Positions 28,001 through 35,798 of a stretch of DNA of 43,364 nt are shown piece after piece; within the stretch, counting starts at the first letter, position 1; each line of letters begins with the position of its first letter. The stretch comes from Planctomycetota bacterium (GTDB lineage: Bacteria; Planctomycetota; Planctomycetia; Pirellulales; Pirellulaceae). The notes under the pieces are model-generated. The model saw only the letters and a list, made by a program, of their open reading frames with translations, did not search any database and was not told the DNA's origin. The position numbers were made by a program, and so were the translations under genes. Location: assembly GCA_029259935.1 (NCBI GenBank), contig JAJDEH010000225.1:1-43364 (forward strand), written 5' to 3'.

Positions 28001-28641
28001 GGATGGTGCCGTCGACACTGTGGGCCTACGCCGGCGATACCGAGCAGCACCGACTCCAGTGCGAGAAGATGTTCGAACGTTTCCACCTGTCGTCGGGCGA
28101 ACGCGATGTTCCGCGAACAGTGAAAGTCATGCTGCTGCTGGAGCAGGGGCTAGATCCCGAGCATGCATCACTTGAAGACTTCCGCGCATCGCTTGCCACC
28201 GAGGGCCTCCAAGGCAGACATCGGATTTGGTCTCTAACCACGCGGGCCCTGCTAGACTGCCGCTTGGGTGACCAGTCCGCGGCGCGACAGTCCATCGATG
28301 AGGCGCAGCGCCTGTTGCTGGATGCGGGGTACTCGCGGGCCTCGAGTCCTGCAGCGACCGCGCTCGCGATTCAAGGGCTAATCCACGCGAAACAGCGGGA
28401 CGTGCGTCAGGCGCGAGCGGTATTTGATGAACTGAAGTTACTGCTGGCGAGCGAGATCGGACTGCAATGGCGGAGCGACGGTTCGGTGGACGGCCGCACG
28501 ATCGTCAGCGGTGACCGATTGCGGCACGACTTTCTGATCCCTGAAATCCTCCGCCGTGAAGCGGAACGATTGATTCAAAGTCCAGCCGACAGTTCGACCA
28601 AACGTGAACCATCGGCCGACGACAGCAAGGCTCAACCGTAG
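22042..28641 (+). CDS. Giant membrane Ser/Thr protein kinase with WD40-like and TPR-like repeats
   Basis: This protein of 2199 residues starts with a short helical domain typical of planctomycete kinases (RYRQGDRPPLSEYMRNYP). The kinase domain follows, with glycine loop GRGGMGIVYEAE from 90, Lys112, HRDIKPSN at 310-317 and DFG at 330-332, so the catalytic residues are present. About 115 poorly conserved, Ser/Thr-rich residues (170-284) are inserted between the hinge region and helix E. One membrane helix lies at about 474-497, then a coiled coil to about 570. From about 615 to 1225 there are many WD40-like blades (VDWSPDDRRIVTG, RVRWSHDGSRLVS and others). Two repeats of about 320 residues (from 1302 and 1620) come next, then TPR-like helices. 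The kinase should be cytoplasmic and the repeats outside. GAGG before the ATG at 22042 supports the start. Confidence 0.94.
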   Translation: MHESSSHRNVVEVLAEQFVERYRQGDRPPLSEYMRNYPDIADEIEDLFPAMLMMENLKPAEEDEAAAGKDRLTATTLEHLGDYRIIREVGRGGMGIVYEAEQVSLGRHVALKILPKELLATPKHRLRFEREAKAAAKLHHTNIVPVFGVGQQDDMGYYVMQFIQGLALDEVLDELKRMKVKPGSTSGSLETGELRVSRRDMSASNVARSLMTGSFQPPAADQGRHAAALETCDETLIHPVSEPLPVPRPISHSTATGRLSDTFSLSDSSVVFPGTAKGRSRKHTYWESVAHIGLQVAEALEHAHGQGVLHRDIKPSNLLLDMQGVVWVTDFGLAKLEDDRGLTETGDVLGTLRYMAPETFKGQADARSELYSLGLTLYELLAFRPAFGESNRQTLIDQVMTAEVEPLAKLNPDIPRDLVTIVHKAIERDPQHRYQTAQELADDLQRFVDDDPIKARRVSSIERFARWSRHNRGLAASISAIALLLVMIATGSAIAAGYFQNLSDQATGQAAKMRLLAEEKENQRQAAAAAQDREAKLREEAVTAKERETELKGVAEQKEREARRQYYASDTSNASYASRSGDQYARLSGYLDRWKHESNDPRDWEYYFLEGQVRLPSLEFKYKKKGAKTFGIMRAVDWSPDDRRIVTGSTMRIEVFDALLGERIWHTKIGGRTASVDWSSDGRLIACGTENGRIVVLDSGKGQILQTFRAHSEVRRVRWSHDGSRLVSCGGTEVKAWDAQTWKPIQEFGGHTSRVVGVGWGLECRRIAACEANGEVWIRDASSGRILQQWRHENTVDAWAWSPDSSHMAFASRAAAEIAIWNVEDQRIVQRFRDTCFEMPGFSANEMSLAMVWSPDGTKLAAMAGATRTLWSIETGRLLDKAGQLHLHGLDWSESGRMLAAVGDEETVLIWPADRTAKPRLIADARQFDWGATGAYFVTGQGGKVTVWDAYRWREIATLDEHQGAATALCLSPDERLVASADAGQNLYLWDRKTGKKLRRISLQGSPLIDLAFSPDKKWLSGLVRATREQTGLHIWSTESWQEVASHAELSPHAWQKWSPNSRYLLTAHQGATYAGDYLLWDANQSSKWHKISEKWWGQAVASWNGDGQQIVLAKHGPSLKILDFSGDGRAEPRLGTARTINAAHGRLIRSVDWSPLGRRLLSVGEDQRARVWDIDSLQQVHEIEDALDARWGPFGVRIAVRTEEGVEIHDASVGAARGRWNELLPLLQRQQHLGRITAEDLRTMVEIHVDGKQWNEALEAVAALQKLDPDDPRNQHCAIETFESRARDLTDGGRGDARSSLSKARKFYERLLQSGSATEQDLAALADRLFAMSRSNWTVLEPDDMKSERGTTLTLQGDGSILPSGENPDSEKYTITADLLLDDIKALRLEVLPDPSIENGATGRGEHGLFVLTEVTASLSASGDATQTEALKFTSAVASYEREDEEGRNAGVAIDGRRDNGKFWNTYPNSTQPATAFFKMAPAIAHNKHSRLTVHLDFHHREFLRHNLGRFRLSVTDDDDAFERQDWFFAVSRIDDPWAKLGAAYAVVGDATQAAKCFARSLEEASDEETRIKIAEQVARDETVLAALLKLGPEYRTLHVALGKMFASRGDWEAARSSFGKARELYERLLQSGSATEEDAAVLADFLVGMSQPKWTVLEPDEMKSEGDATLSKLEDGSVLASGNHVGGDTYTVSATSALTEIRAVRLEALPDDSLPARGPGRHASGNFQLQAFRLLAPLDDNDSQLVTVPLSGAWTSYQYPITSDVDIAGTIDSRKPAIWHVYGRLGERHFAVYTLKQPLRLPQGRKLTVVLKHKDKFNGINLGRFRLSVTSHRSAIKSLAQKNLADPWVRLAAAYHITDNQQARDAVLGRGPNAAARIAELHAYAGEWVEAIEWLDRAIAGDPANADLLIRRAEAYTHAGQWKNAAADYQALIEYQRDVAAPRQQLAHTLRLRALLHVRSGQWKTAAADYAESVELDPAAGSVAWMVPSTLWAYAGDTEQHRLQCEKMFERFHLSSGERDVPRTVKVMLLLEQGLDPEHASLEDFRASLATEGLQGRHRIWSLTTRALLDCRLGDQSAARQSIDEAQRLLLDAGYSRASSPAATALAIQGLIHAKQRDVRQARAVFDELKLLLASEIGLQWRSDGSVDGRTIVSGDRLRHDFLIPEILRREAERLIQSPADSSTKREPSADDSKAQP
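25945..27600 (+). repeat. Internal duplication in the giant kinase gene
   Basis: Two blocks of about 320 codons are clearly related. Both start with a YERLLQSGSATE segment (near 25966 and 26920), continue with WTVLEPDxMKSE (26053 and 27007), a beta-rich module ending in GRFRLSVT, and close with DPWxxLxAAY. The repeat is visible at protein level and partly at DNA level. The same beta-rich module also occurs in the cytochrome-like protein encoded at 30263-33316. Confidence 0.8.
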
Positions 28642-28696
28642 AGTGGGCAGCAGGCCTGACCAGAATTCCAGCAGTGAACAGCCGTCATCCGCGGTC

Positions 28697-30241
28697 CTAC
28701 GCCAGGATTCCCTTAATGACTCGCCCTTCGTCCGTGGGTCCGATCAATCGGTTCTTTAATCCCTGGAACGGGTAATTGAACTTGTACGGGTCGAGCCCCG
28801 CGAGCTGCAGGATGGTCGCCTGCAGGTCGCGGATGCCGACGGGGTTTTCGGCAATGTAGTAGCCGATATCATCCGTGGCTCCGTAGCTGCCCGGCTTCAC
28901 GCCGCCTCCGGCCATCCACATGGTGTAGGCAAACGGATGATGGTCGCGGCCATAAAATCCCTTCTTTAATTCCTTGTTGACATTGTTTTGCATCATCGGC
29001 GTGCGGCCAAACTCGCCGCCCCAAACGATCAGCGTGGAATCAAGCAGGCTGCGCTGCTTCAAATCGGTGAGCAAACCGGCGATGGCTTTGTCGATTTGAC
29101 GGCACTTAATGGGCAGCGTTTGGTCAATTGATTCACCCGGCGAGCTGCCGTGATGATCCCATCCCCAATCGTAGAGCTGGACGAAACGAACTCCCTTTTC
29201 AACCAACCGCCGCGCCAGCAGGCAATTGTTGGCGAACGTCGGGTCGTCGCCTTTGTAAAGCGGCCGCGGATCGTCGGCACTTTCCGACTCGGAAACATGC
29301 CCCGGCTTCGCTCCGTATAAATCCAACGTCTGCCGCGACTCCTTGGAGATGTCCATCACTTCGGGAACGGAAGTTTGCATGCGAAAGGCGAGTTCATATT
29401 GAGCGATGCGCGTCAGTGTTTCGTTGTCGCCCACCTCACGTAATCGCATTTGATTCAGATCGCGCATGGCGTCGAGCGAGTGGCGGCGCATCTTCGCGCT
29501 GATGCCCTTCGGGTTGGAAAGATACAACACCGGATCTCCGGTCGTGCGGCACTGCACGCCCTGATAAACAGTCGGCAGAAAACCGGAACCCCACAGCGAC
29601 TTGCCGGCACTGGGCGTCTTGCCTCCCGAAGCCAGAACCACGAACCCCGGCAGGTCTCGATTTTCGCTTCCCAATCCATAGGTGATCCAAGATCCGATGG
29701 AGGGATATCCCAAACGGGGCTGGCCGGTATGCAGCAGTAACTGCGCGGGCGAATGATTGAACTGGTCGGTGTTCACCGTGCGAATCACGCAAACATCGTC
29801 GATGACCCGCGCCAGGTTCGGCAGCAACTCGCTGATCCATTGCCCCGATTCGCCGTGCTGCTGGTAGGGAAACACCGAACCCAGCATGCGCGGCACGCCC
29901 TTGATGAATGCGAACCGTTTCCCCTCGAGATATTCTTGGGGGCATTCTTTTCCGTGAAATTTTTGCAGCGCCGGCTTGTGCTCAAACAACTCCAGTTGCG
30001 ATGGCGAGCCAGCCATATGCAAGTAAATAATCGACTTGGCCTTGGCCGTGTGCATGGGCTTTTTGCCGGCCAGCGAATCCGCCGCGGAATTGTCTTGCTG
30101 TGCTAGACACGCGGAAGAGCCTGGCGACATCAACGACGCCAGCGCCATGCCGCCAATTCCAAGTCCGCCACGCTGGAGAAAGTGGCGGCGTGTTACTGTC
30201 TGCAAATCTGTGAGATGATTGTTCATATGTCTTATCTTCAT
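28697..30241 (-). CDS. DUF1501 family exported protein
   Basis: The 514-residue protein has a Tat signal (TRRHFLQRGG at residues 17-26, then a hydrophobic segment ending SSACLAQ) and the sulfatase-like layout of DUF1501: SIIYLHMAGSPSQLELFEHKP in outline, GKECP, GYPSIGSWITYGLG, FVQLYDWGWDHHG, WGGEFGRTP and DHHPFAYTMWMAGGGVKPG. DUF1501 members are related to alkaline-phosphatase-type enzymes and are very numerous in planctomycetes, nearly always paired with DUF1549/DUF1553 proteins. Their substrates are unknown; roles in sulfated polysaccharide use have been proposed. The gene begins 21 bases after the stop of its cytochrome-like partner. A second ATG at 30226 is an alternative start. Confidence 0.93.
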   Translation of the reverse strand: MKIRHMNNHLTDLQTVTRRHFLQRGGLGIGGMALASLMSPGSSACLAQQDNSAADSLAGKKPMHTAKAKSIIYLHMAGSPSQLELFEHKPALQKFHGKECPQEYLEGKRFAFIKGVPRMLGSVFPYQQHGESGQWISELLPNLARVIDDVCVIRTVNTDQFNHSPAQLLLHTGQPRLGYPSIGSWITYGLGSENRDLPGFVVLASGGKTPSAGKSLWGSGFLPTVYQGVQCRTTGDPVLYLSNPKGISAKMRRHSLDAMRDLNQMRLREVGDNETLTRIAQYELAFRMQTSVPEVMDISKESRQTLDLYGAKPGHVSESESADDPRPLYKGDDPTFANNCLLARRLVEKGVRFVQLYDWGWDHHGSSPGESIDQTLPIKCRQIDKAIAGLLTDLKQRSLLDSTLIVWGGEFGRTPMMQNNVNKELKKGFYGRDHHPFAYTMWMAGGGVKPGSYGATDDIGYYIAENPVGIRDLQATILQLAGLDPYKFNYPFQGLKNRLIGPTDEGRVIKGILA

Positions 30242-30262
30242 GATCGCGCGAACGCAGTTAGC

Positions 30263-33200
30263 TTAGTTTCGCATTAGTGTTTCGTCGAGATTCAGCAGCA
30301 CATTGGCGACGATGGTCCAGGCGGCCAACTGTTCATTGGATACTCCATCCATGGCCGCCAGTCGCGACGACTCCAGAAGCTGTCGAGCTGCCGCTTCGTC
30401 TTCTTGATATTCGGCCAGCGCTGTCTTATACACATCGACCAGCCGCTCGGTCTCTTGCGTCGACGGCGGCCGCACCAGCACCTTGCGAAAGGCAAATACG
30501 ACCCGCCGCGAGTCGGAGTCTAGATCGGCGGCGAGCGTCTTCTTGGCCAGAGCGCCCGAGGCTTCCACGAACACCGGGTCATTCATCGTCACCAGAGCTT
30601 GCAAGGGAATGTTGGTGCGGATGCGCCGCACGATGCAGACTTCTCGCGATCCGGCGTCAAAAGTCAGCATGGAAGGATAGGGGCTGGTTCGTCGCCAATA
30701 GGTGTACAGTCCGCGGCGATATCGGTCGACGCCGGTCGCCGTTTTCCACTTGAGCCGGCTGTAAGTCGTTTTCCAAATTCCATCCGGCTGCGGCGGCATC
30801 ACGGAAGGACCACCAACGGCAGGTGTAAGCAGGCCCGACGCCGCCAAGGCTTGGTCGCGGACGGTCTCCGCCGTCAGGCGAAAACGGGGCGCGCGACTCA
30901 GCCAGCGGTTTTGGGGATCGCGATCGCGTTTAGATTTGCTGATGGTTGAAGATTGCCGATAGGCCGCGGACATGACGATGGTCTTGCACAGCTTCTTGTG
31001 AGACCAGCCGAGCGAGTCTCGATACTCGATGGCCAACCAATCAAGCAACTCGGGATGGCTGGGCAGCGTGCCCTGCGTGCCAAAGTCTTCTTCGGTCTCC
31101 ACCAAACCGCGACCAAAAATCCTGGCCCACACGCGATTCACGGCCACGCGCGCCGTCAACGGGTTCTCATCTTGCAAGAGCCATTGGGCCACACTCAGCC
31201 GATTGTGTGTATCGCTGGCGTCAAACGTTCCGAATGACTTCGGCAAACCCGCGGCCACCGCCTCGCCTTGGTCCAAAAAGTTACCGCGGATATGAAAATG
31301 AGTAGCCCGCTTCTTGCCCTCCGCCAACTCGACCATGACGGGAGTGTTCGGAAACGATTTGTTCAGATCAGCGATCTGCCGTTCCAGTTTCTTGACTTCC
31401 TTGCTCAGTGTCGCGGTCGCGGGATAAACCTGGCGGAATGCTTCATTCAGCCTGGCCTGCTCCGGCTTGGTCCGTCGACTCGGATCGCGAGCCGCCAACA
31501 CGGGCAACATGGTGATACTTGGCTCAAGATGCTCGGTCGACGAACTGGCCAACAGTCGAAAGCGGCCGAGAACGAGGCGGTTGCCGTAGTTCTGGGCGAG
31601 CGTCACGCGTAGCCGCGATCTCTCGTCGAGTTCGATCGGCTCTTCAAGTTGAAAAGTTGCCACGTGGGGTTTGCGTTGATGTGGCGAAATCGCCCAGCCG
31701 GTTTTGGGATTTCCATCAATCGCGCCGCCCACTGCCCAACCCCGCTGTGAAAAATCGGCTTGGGGTTTTACAAGCTTGACCGTTTGAATCTTGGATTCAC
31801 TGTCAATGACTTCCAAGGTTAGTTCGTTGACGACAAAGTTCGGATCCTGCGCGTTTCGCCCGGGGCCTTGATTCTTCAGCGAAGAATGCGTGAGCGCTTC
31901 GAGCCGCAAAGCGGCGATTCGACGCAGTGAGGTGCCAGCGACAATCGTATAGGTGTCTTTCGGTGGATTGGGACCCGAGACCAGCAGCGAATCATCTTCC
32001 AGCGTTTTGAATTCCGCGCCACCGGACGATTCGGTGCTTGCCGGCCGGAGCGCGCTCCAATTGCTTTGCTGGGCGATTTCGACTTCCCACTTCCGCCGCG
32101 CCGCCCGCATCTCATCGGTTTCCGCCAGATACCGTCTTCGCTTTTCCGCGAGCTGAGCGTTCAGTCGCGCGAGCTGCTGCTCTTGTTCCATCGTAGGCGT
32201 GCTCATACGCGGGGCATCGTCCGAGCGGTCCGCGTCCACCGTTTGATTAAAGATGGCGAAGACCTGGTAATACTCTTTTTGCGAAATAGGATCGTATTTG
32301 TGCGAATGGCATTTTGCACATCCCATGGTCAAACCCATCCACACTTGCACGGTCGTATCTACACGGTCCTTGACGGCCAGTGTGCGGAACTCTTCGTTAT
32401 CGGTGCCGCCCTCGTCATTCGTCATCGTGTTGCGATGAAATGCCGTTGCCAGTTTGCCGCGGGTCGTCGCCTTGGGCAGCAGATCGCCCGCGAGTTGCTC
32501 GACCGTGAACTGCGTATAAGGCATGTCAGAATTAAACGCGTCGACCACCCAATCACGATATCGCCAGATGTCTCGGTGTAAGTCCTTTTCATATCCTTTC
32601 GTGTCGGCGTAGCGGGCCAGGTCGAGCCACATGCGGGCCCAATGCTCGCCAAAGTGCTTGGACGCTAACAACTCATCCACCACCCTTTCGTAAGCTTGGT
32701 CGGACTGGTCGCCGACAAATCTATCGACGGCAGCCTGAGAGGGCGGCAGGCCGATCAGATCGAGATACAAACGGCGGATGAGTGCAAAGCGGTTCGCTTC
32801 CGGCGCTGGCTCTAGCCCCGCGGCGCGCATGCGCTCAAGAACAAAGTGGTCAATGGCATTCTTGGGCCACGACTTGTGCGCCGTCAATTTGGGAACCGCG
32901 GGTCGTTGAGCAGGAATGAACGACCAGTGCTTTTGATACTCGGCACCTTCCTTGATCCAGCGAACGAGCATGTCCTTTTGTGATTTCGTGAGTGTCGTCT
33001 TGGCTTCGGGCGGCGGCATGACGGCTTCGGCGTCTTGCGAAAAGATGCGAGCCACCAATTCGCTCTCCTTCGGCATCTTGGGCTCAATGGCCCCCATCTC
33101 GATCGCCACTTCCCGCTGATCCAATCGCAAGTCCGCTTTCCGCGAGCCAGCATCCGCCCCATGGCAAGCAAAACAATGCTCGGCCAGAATCGGCCGAATA

Positions 33201-33316
33201 TCGCGATTGAACCGCAGCGGCTGCGCTGCCCGCGCCCCGCCCGGGCAAAGCAGGTACGGAATAAGGACAAGCACGACGAGTGCGTTGGGTCTGGTTGGTC
33301 GAATTGGAAATCTCAT
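30263..33316 (-). CDS. Planctomycete cytochrome C-type protein (PSC1/DUF1549/DUF1553)
   Basis: The 1017-residue protein has a signal peptide (cleavage near ARAAQ, about 31). It is followed by a cytochrome-like domain with heme motif CFACH at 48-52 and the typical RKADLRLD and MPP elements. The DUF1549 domain follows (about 140-370), including a second CxxCH in GCAKCHSHKYDPI. Then comes an inserted beta-rich module (about 415-590) and the DUF1553 domain (about 690-960) with RVAVNRVWARIFGRGLVET and PRFRLTAETVRDQALAASGLL (in outline). It would sit in the periplasm and is thought to act with the DUF1501 partner, possibly as a redox component; no reaction is established. The inserted module is related to the two beta modules of the giant kinase at 22042. 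Confidence 0.94.
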   Translation of the reverse strand: MRFPIRPTRPNALVVLVLIPYLLCPGGARAAQPLRFNRDIRPILAEHCFACHGADAGSRKADLRLDQREVAIEMGAIEPKMPKESELVARIFSQDAEAVMPPPEAKTTLTKSQKDMLVRWIKEGAEYQKHWSFIPAQRPAVPKLTAHKSWPKNAIDHFVLERMRAAGLEPAPEANRFALIRRLYLDLIGLPPSQAAVDRFVGDQSDQAYERVVDELLASKHFGEHWARMWLDLARYADTKGYEKDLHRDIWRYRDWVVDAFNSDMPYTQFTVEQLAGDLLPKATTRGKLATAFHRNTMTNDEGGTDNEEFRTLAVKDRVDTTVQVWMGLTMGCAKCHSHKYDPISQKEYYQVFAIFNQTVDADRSDDAPRMSTPTMEQEQQLARLNAQLAEKRRRYLAETDEMRAARRKWEVEIAQQSNWSALRPASTESSGGAEFKTLEDDSLLVSGPNPPKDTYTIVAGTSLRRIAALRLEALTHSSLKNQGPGRNAQDPNFVVNELTLEVIDSESKIQTVKLVKPQADFSQRGWAVGGAIDGNPKTGWAISPHQRKPHVATFQLEEPIELDERSRLRVTLAQNYGNRLVLGRFRLLASSSTEHLEPSITMLPVLAARDPSRRTKPEQARLNEAFRQVYPATATLSKEVKKLERQIADLNKSFPNTPVMVELAEGKKRATHFHIRGNFLDQGEAVAAGLPKSFGTFDASDTHNRLSVAQWLLQDENPLTARVAVNRVWARIFGRGLVETEEDFGTQGTLPSHPELLDWLAIEYRDSLGWSHKKLCKTIVMSAAYRQSSTISKSKRDRDPQNRWLSRAPRFRLTAETVRDQALAASGLLTPAVGGPSVMPPQPDGIWKTTYSRLKWKTATGVDRYRRGLYTYWRRTSPYPSMLTFDAGSREVCIVRRIRTNIPLQALVTMNDPVFVEASGALAKKTLAADLDSDSRRVVFAFRKVLVRPPSTQETERLVDVYKTALAEYQEDEAAARQLLESSRLAAMDGVSNEQLAAWTIVANVLLNLDETLMRN

Positions 33317-33540
33317 GTCGCCTGCTCTAGTTCGCGTAACTGGGGCACTTTGCGGATCGAGTCTCCATTCTAGCCGAAATATCCGGATTGGTTCCCGCCT
33401 TCAAGGCGAATCGCTGGACATTGAAGCGCGCGAAAGATTGGACCAGGATTGAACCTGCCGGTCGAACTCGCTGGGAAATTGCGCAGCAAAACCGCGCGCC
33501 ACGAATCGAAATGAAATTCGGCTGACTCTTTGAGACGCTT

Positions 33541-34545
33541 CTATTCTTTCAACTTCGCGGCCGCTTTCTTGCGGGCTAATTCCAGGACGGATTGCAGTTC
33601 GACTTCTTTGCCGCCCTGGCGTTTGCTCTCGTCGCCGGCTTCCATGAATGCGTAGATCTCGAGCGTCTCGGCCGCCGTTACTGGCGGTTTGCCGCCGCGA
33701 AAAAACCTGACGATTTCGACGACCAGCGGCCGATAGCCGTCATACGAACCCACGGGCGAATCGCCTTTTTCGCCGGTCGCCGTGCCGCTGTAACCCTTGC
33801 CTTCGATAAACGTGCCCGTACGGCCGCCTTTCCAGTGGCCGGTGACTTGGATCTTTCCGTCGGCGGTGGTCGAACGTTGCACTTTTTCGCAACCCGTGCC
33901 CATCACGGTAAACAGCGACTCGACACCGTGAATTCCATACCAGAACAAATCAGGATGGGTCTTTTCCAAACTGCATGGGCTGGTGGTCTGGCAGTGAGTC
34001 ACTACGCCGATCGAGCCGTTGCGAACTGCGAGCGAGTTCTTGCCGAACCGTAGCGAAGAGGAAGAGAAGACGGGCGTCATGTAGCGGTCACTGGCCGCGA
34101 AGATCGCCACGGCATCTTCCAGCGAAGCGGAAATCGGCTTGTCGATAAAGACCCGCTTGCCAGCCTTCAAACAAGGGAGCAATTGCTCTAGATGAGGCCG
34201 GCCATCATTGGTTTCCAACAAGACGCAGTCCACTCGATCAAGCAAATCGTCAATCGAATCGACAATTTCCACGCCCTTCGTTTTGATCTCTTCCGTGTAA
34301 CCGGGAACGCGGCTGACACTCGATTCAATATCGGGACTGCCCTGGGGATAGGCGACGACAACACGACAGTTGGCCACTTCGGGCGGCGCTTTGGGATCAT
34401 TCAGAATGCCGGTAAAGGCGAGTACATGGGAAGTGTCCAAGCCGATGATGCCGACCTTCAACTCGCGAGCGTCCTGGGCCGAACTCGCGGCTGTGAATCC
34501 AAAGAGTAATACGGCGAGCAGGACAATGTTTGTGATCCGTGGCAT
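33541..34545 (-). CDS. Exported Gfo/Idh/MocA-type oxidoreductase
   Basis: The protein of 334 residues has a signal peptide (about 1-23, ending ASSAQ). A Rossmann-type N-terminal domain follows, starting LKVGIIGLDTSHVLAF, where the usual GxGxxG is altered. It continues with the family pattern VDCVLLETNDGRPHLEQL and KAGKRVFIDKPISAS, whose EKP-like motif is DKP here. The C-terminal domain is short. Family members use NAD(P) to oxidise or reduce sugars and cyclitols. Export of such enzymes is common in planctomycetes and implies that a cofactor is bound before Tat or Sec passage or that the enzyme no longer works as a dehydrogenase. GAGGA precedes the ATG. It is upstream of the PSC and DUF1501 genes on the same strand, 224 bases away. 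Confidence 0.88.
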   Translation of the reverse strand: MPRITNIVLLAVLLFGFTAASSAQDARELKVGIIGLDTSHVLAFTGILNDPKAPPEVANCRVVVAYPQGSPDIESSVSRVPGYTEEIKTKGVEIVDSIDDLLDRVDCVLLETNDGRPHLEQLLPCLKAGKRVFIDKPISASLEDAVAIFAASDRYMTPVFSSSSLRFGKNSLAVRNGSIGVVTHCQTTSPCSLEKTHPDLFWYGIHGVESLFTVMGTGCEKVQRSTTADGKIQVTGHWKGGRTGTFIEGKGYSGTATGEKGDSPVGSYDGYRPLVVEIVRFFRGGKPPVTAAETLEIYAFMEAGDESKRQGGKEVELQSVLELARKKAAAKLKE

Positions 34546-34766
34546 GTGGGGTCCTCGACATGGAATAGAGGGGTGGGAGAAAATTTGAGGTCTGATTCAC
34601 TAGATTAACACAGTGGGGAATTGCGTGCATTAAATTCCCGCCGGTACAACTCCGCGATTTAGCACCTTGATTCGGCCAGTAGATGCGGTCCGCTGATTGT
34701 GCTACAAGGAATTGACACTTGGACGACCCGGCAAATCACACCGATCTTGGAATCACATTCAGAAAA

Positions 34767-35798
34767 ATGGAAGGTTCAGAATTTCCAAGGTTTCGCCCCC
34801 ACCGGGCTTTGCGAAATGCTCACGCGCAAACGATCGGTGGCGTCTACTTTCCGGGCCGACTGGCCCCCTATCGGGCAACGCCGCGCGAGGTCTTGCTAGA
34901 CGATGGCGATGTGATCGTCATGCATGAAGACCGCCCACATGCCTGGTGCCGGGGCGACCGCGTTGTTTTGATGTTGCACGGGCTGGGCGGATCGCACAAA
35001 TCGCCCTATCTGGTGCGGATCGCCGCCAAACTGAATGCTCGTGGAATCCGTACGTTCCGCCAAGATCTGCGCGGCTATGGCATGGGTTCGCTGAAAGCGA
35101 AAGGATTTGGGCACGCCGGCAAGAGCGAAGACATGTCGCCGGTGATTGATTACATCGCCGATCTTTGCCCCGGCTCGCCCTTGACGGTCATCGGGTTTTC
35201 CAAAGGTGGCAACATCTTGCTCAAGTATCTTGGCGAGATGGCAGGTAATACGCCGCCCAACTTGGACGGGGCCTTGGCCGTGGCTCCTCCGATTGATTTA
35301 TTCCACTGTGGCCGCAACTTACGCCAGGGCGTCAACCGCATCTACGACGTCTCCTTCATGCGTTGTCTGCGACAATTGGTTTTGCGACGTCATCGACGGA
35401 TTCCCGGCATGGAAGACGTACCAGTGTCGCCGTTACCGGGCAGACTGTGGGAGTTCGACGATCAATATACGGCCCCCATGATCGGTTACTCAGGCGTGGA
35501 AGAGTACTACCGCAAGGCAAGCTCCGCACCGCTGTTGAAAGACATTCGATTGCCGACCCAAATCGTCGTCGCGAAGGACGACCCGCTGGTGCCCATCGAT
35601 ATGTTCGACCGTTACGAAATGTCGAACTCGATCAAGTTGCACCTAACGGATCACGGCGGCCATATTGGGTACATCGGCGAGGCTGGCTTGGATCCGGACC
35701 GCCGTTGGCTAGATTGGCGGATCGTCGAGTGGATCACGCAATGCGAACAGCGGCGGAACGAGGCCAAAGACGCCTCCCGCGAGGTCATTGCGGTGTGA
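34767..35798 (+). CDS. YheT-like alpha/beta hydrolase
   Basis: The 343-residue protein has the layout of the YheT/ABHD1-3 group: an N-terminal FRPHRALRNAHAQTIGG segment, oxyanion HGLGGS at 71-76, nucleophile Ser145 in GFSKGGN, acid Asp272 in AKDDPLVP and His299 in DHGGH. Members are esterases, some acting on lipid substrates. The ATG at 34767 is chosen because the conserved part follows soon after. A TTG at 34719 with AAGGA upstream would add 16 residues and is a real alternative. The last 14 bases overlap the end of the convergent LptC/LptA-like gene. There is no signal peptide. Its link to the neighbouring LPS genes is unknown. Confidence 0.9.
   Translation: MEGSEFPRFRPHRALRNAHAQTIGGVYFPGRLAPYRATPREVLLDDGDVIVMHEDRPHAWCRGDRVVLMLHGLGGSHKSPYLVRIAAKLNARGIRTFRQDLRGYGMGSLKAKGFGHAGKSEDMSPVIDYIADLCPGSPLTVIGFSKGGNILLKYLGEMAGNTPPNLDGALAVAPPIDLFHCGRNLRQGVNRIYDVSFMRCLRQLVLRRHRRIPGMEDVPVSPLPGRLWEFDDQYTAPMIGYSGVEEYYRKASSAPLLKDIRLPTQIVVAKDDPLVPIDMFDRYEMSNSIKLHLTDHGGHIGYIGEAGLDPDRRWLDWRIVEWITQCEQRRNEAKDASREVIAV

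Noticed and set aside
33396..33408. Short palindrome CGCCTTCAAGGCG as a terminator
   Set aside because: The loop would be one base, there is no T run, and it lies in a promoter-side gap of minus-strand genes.
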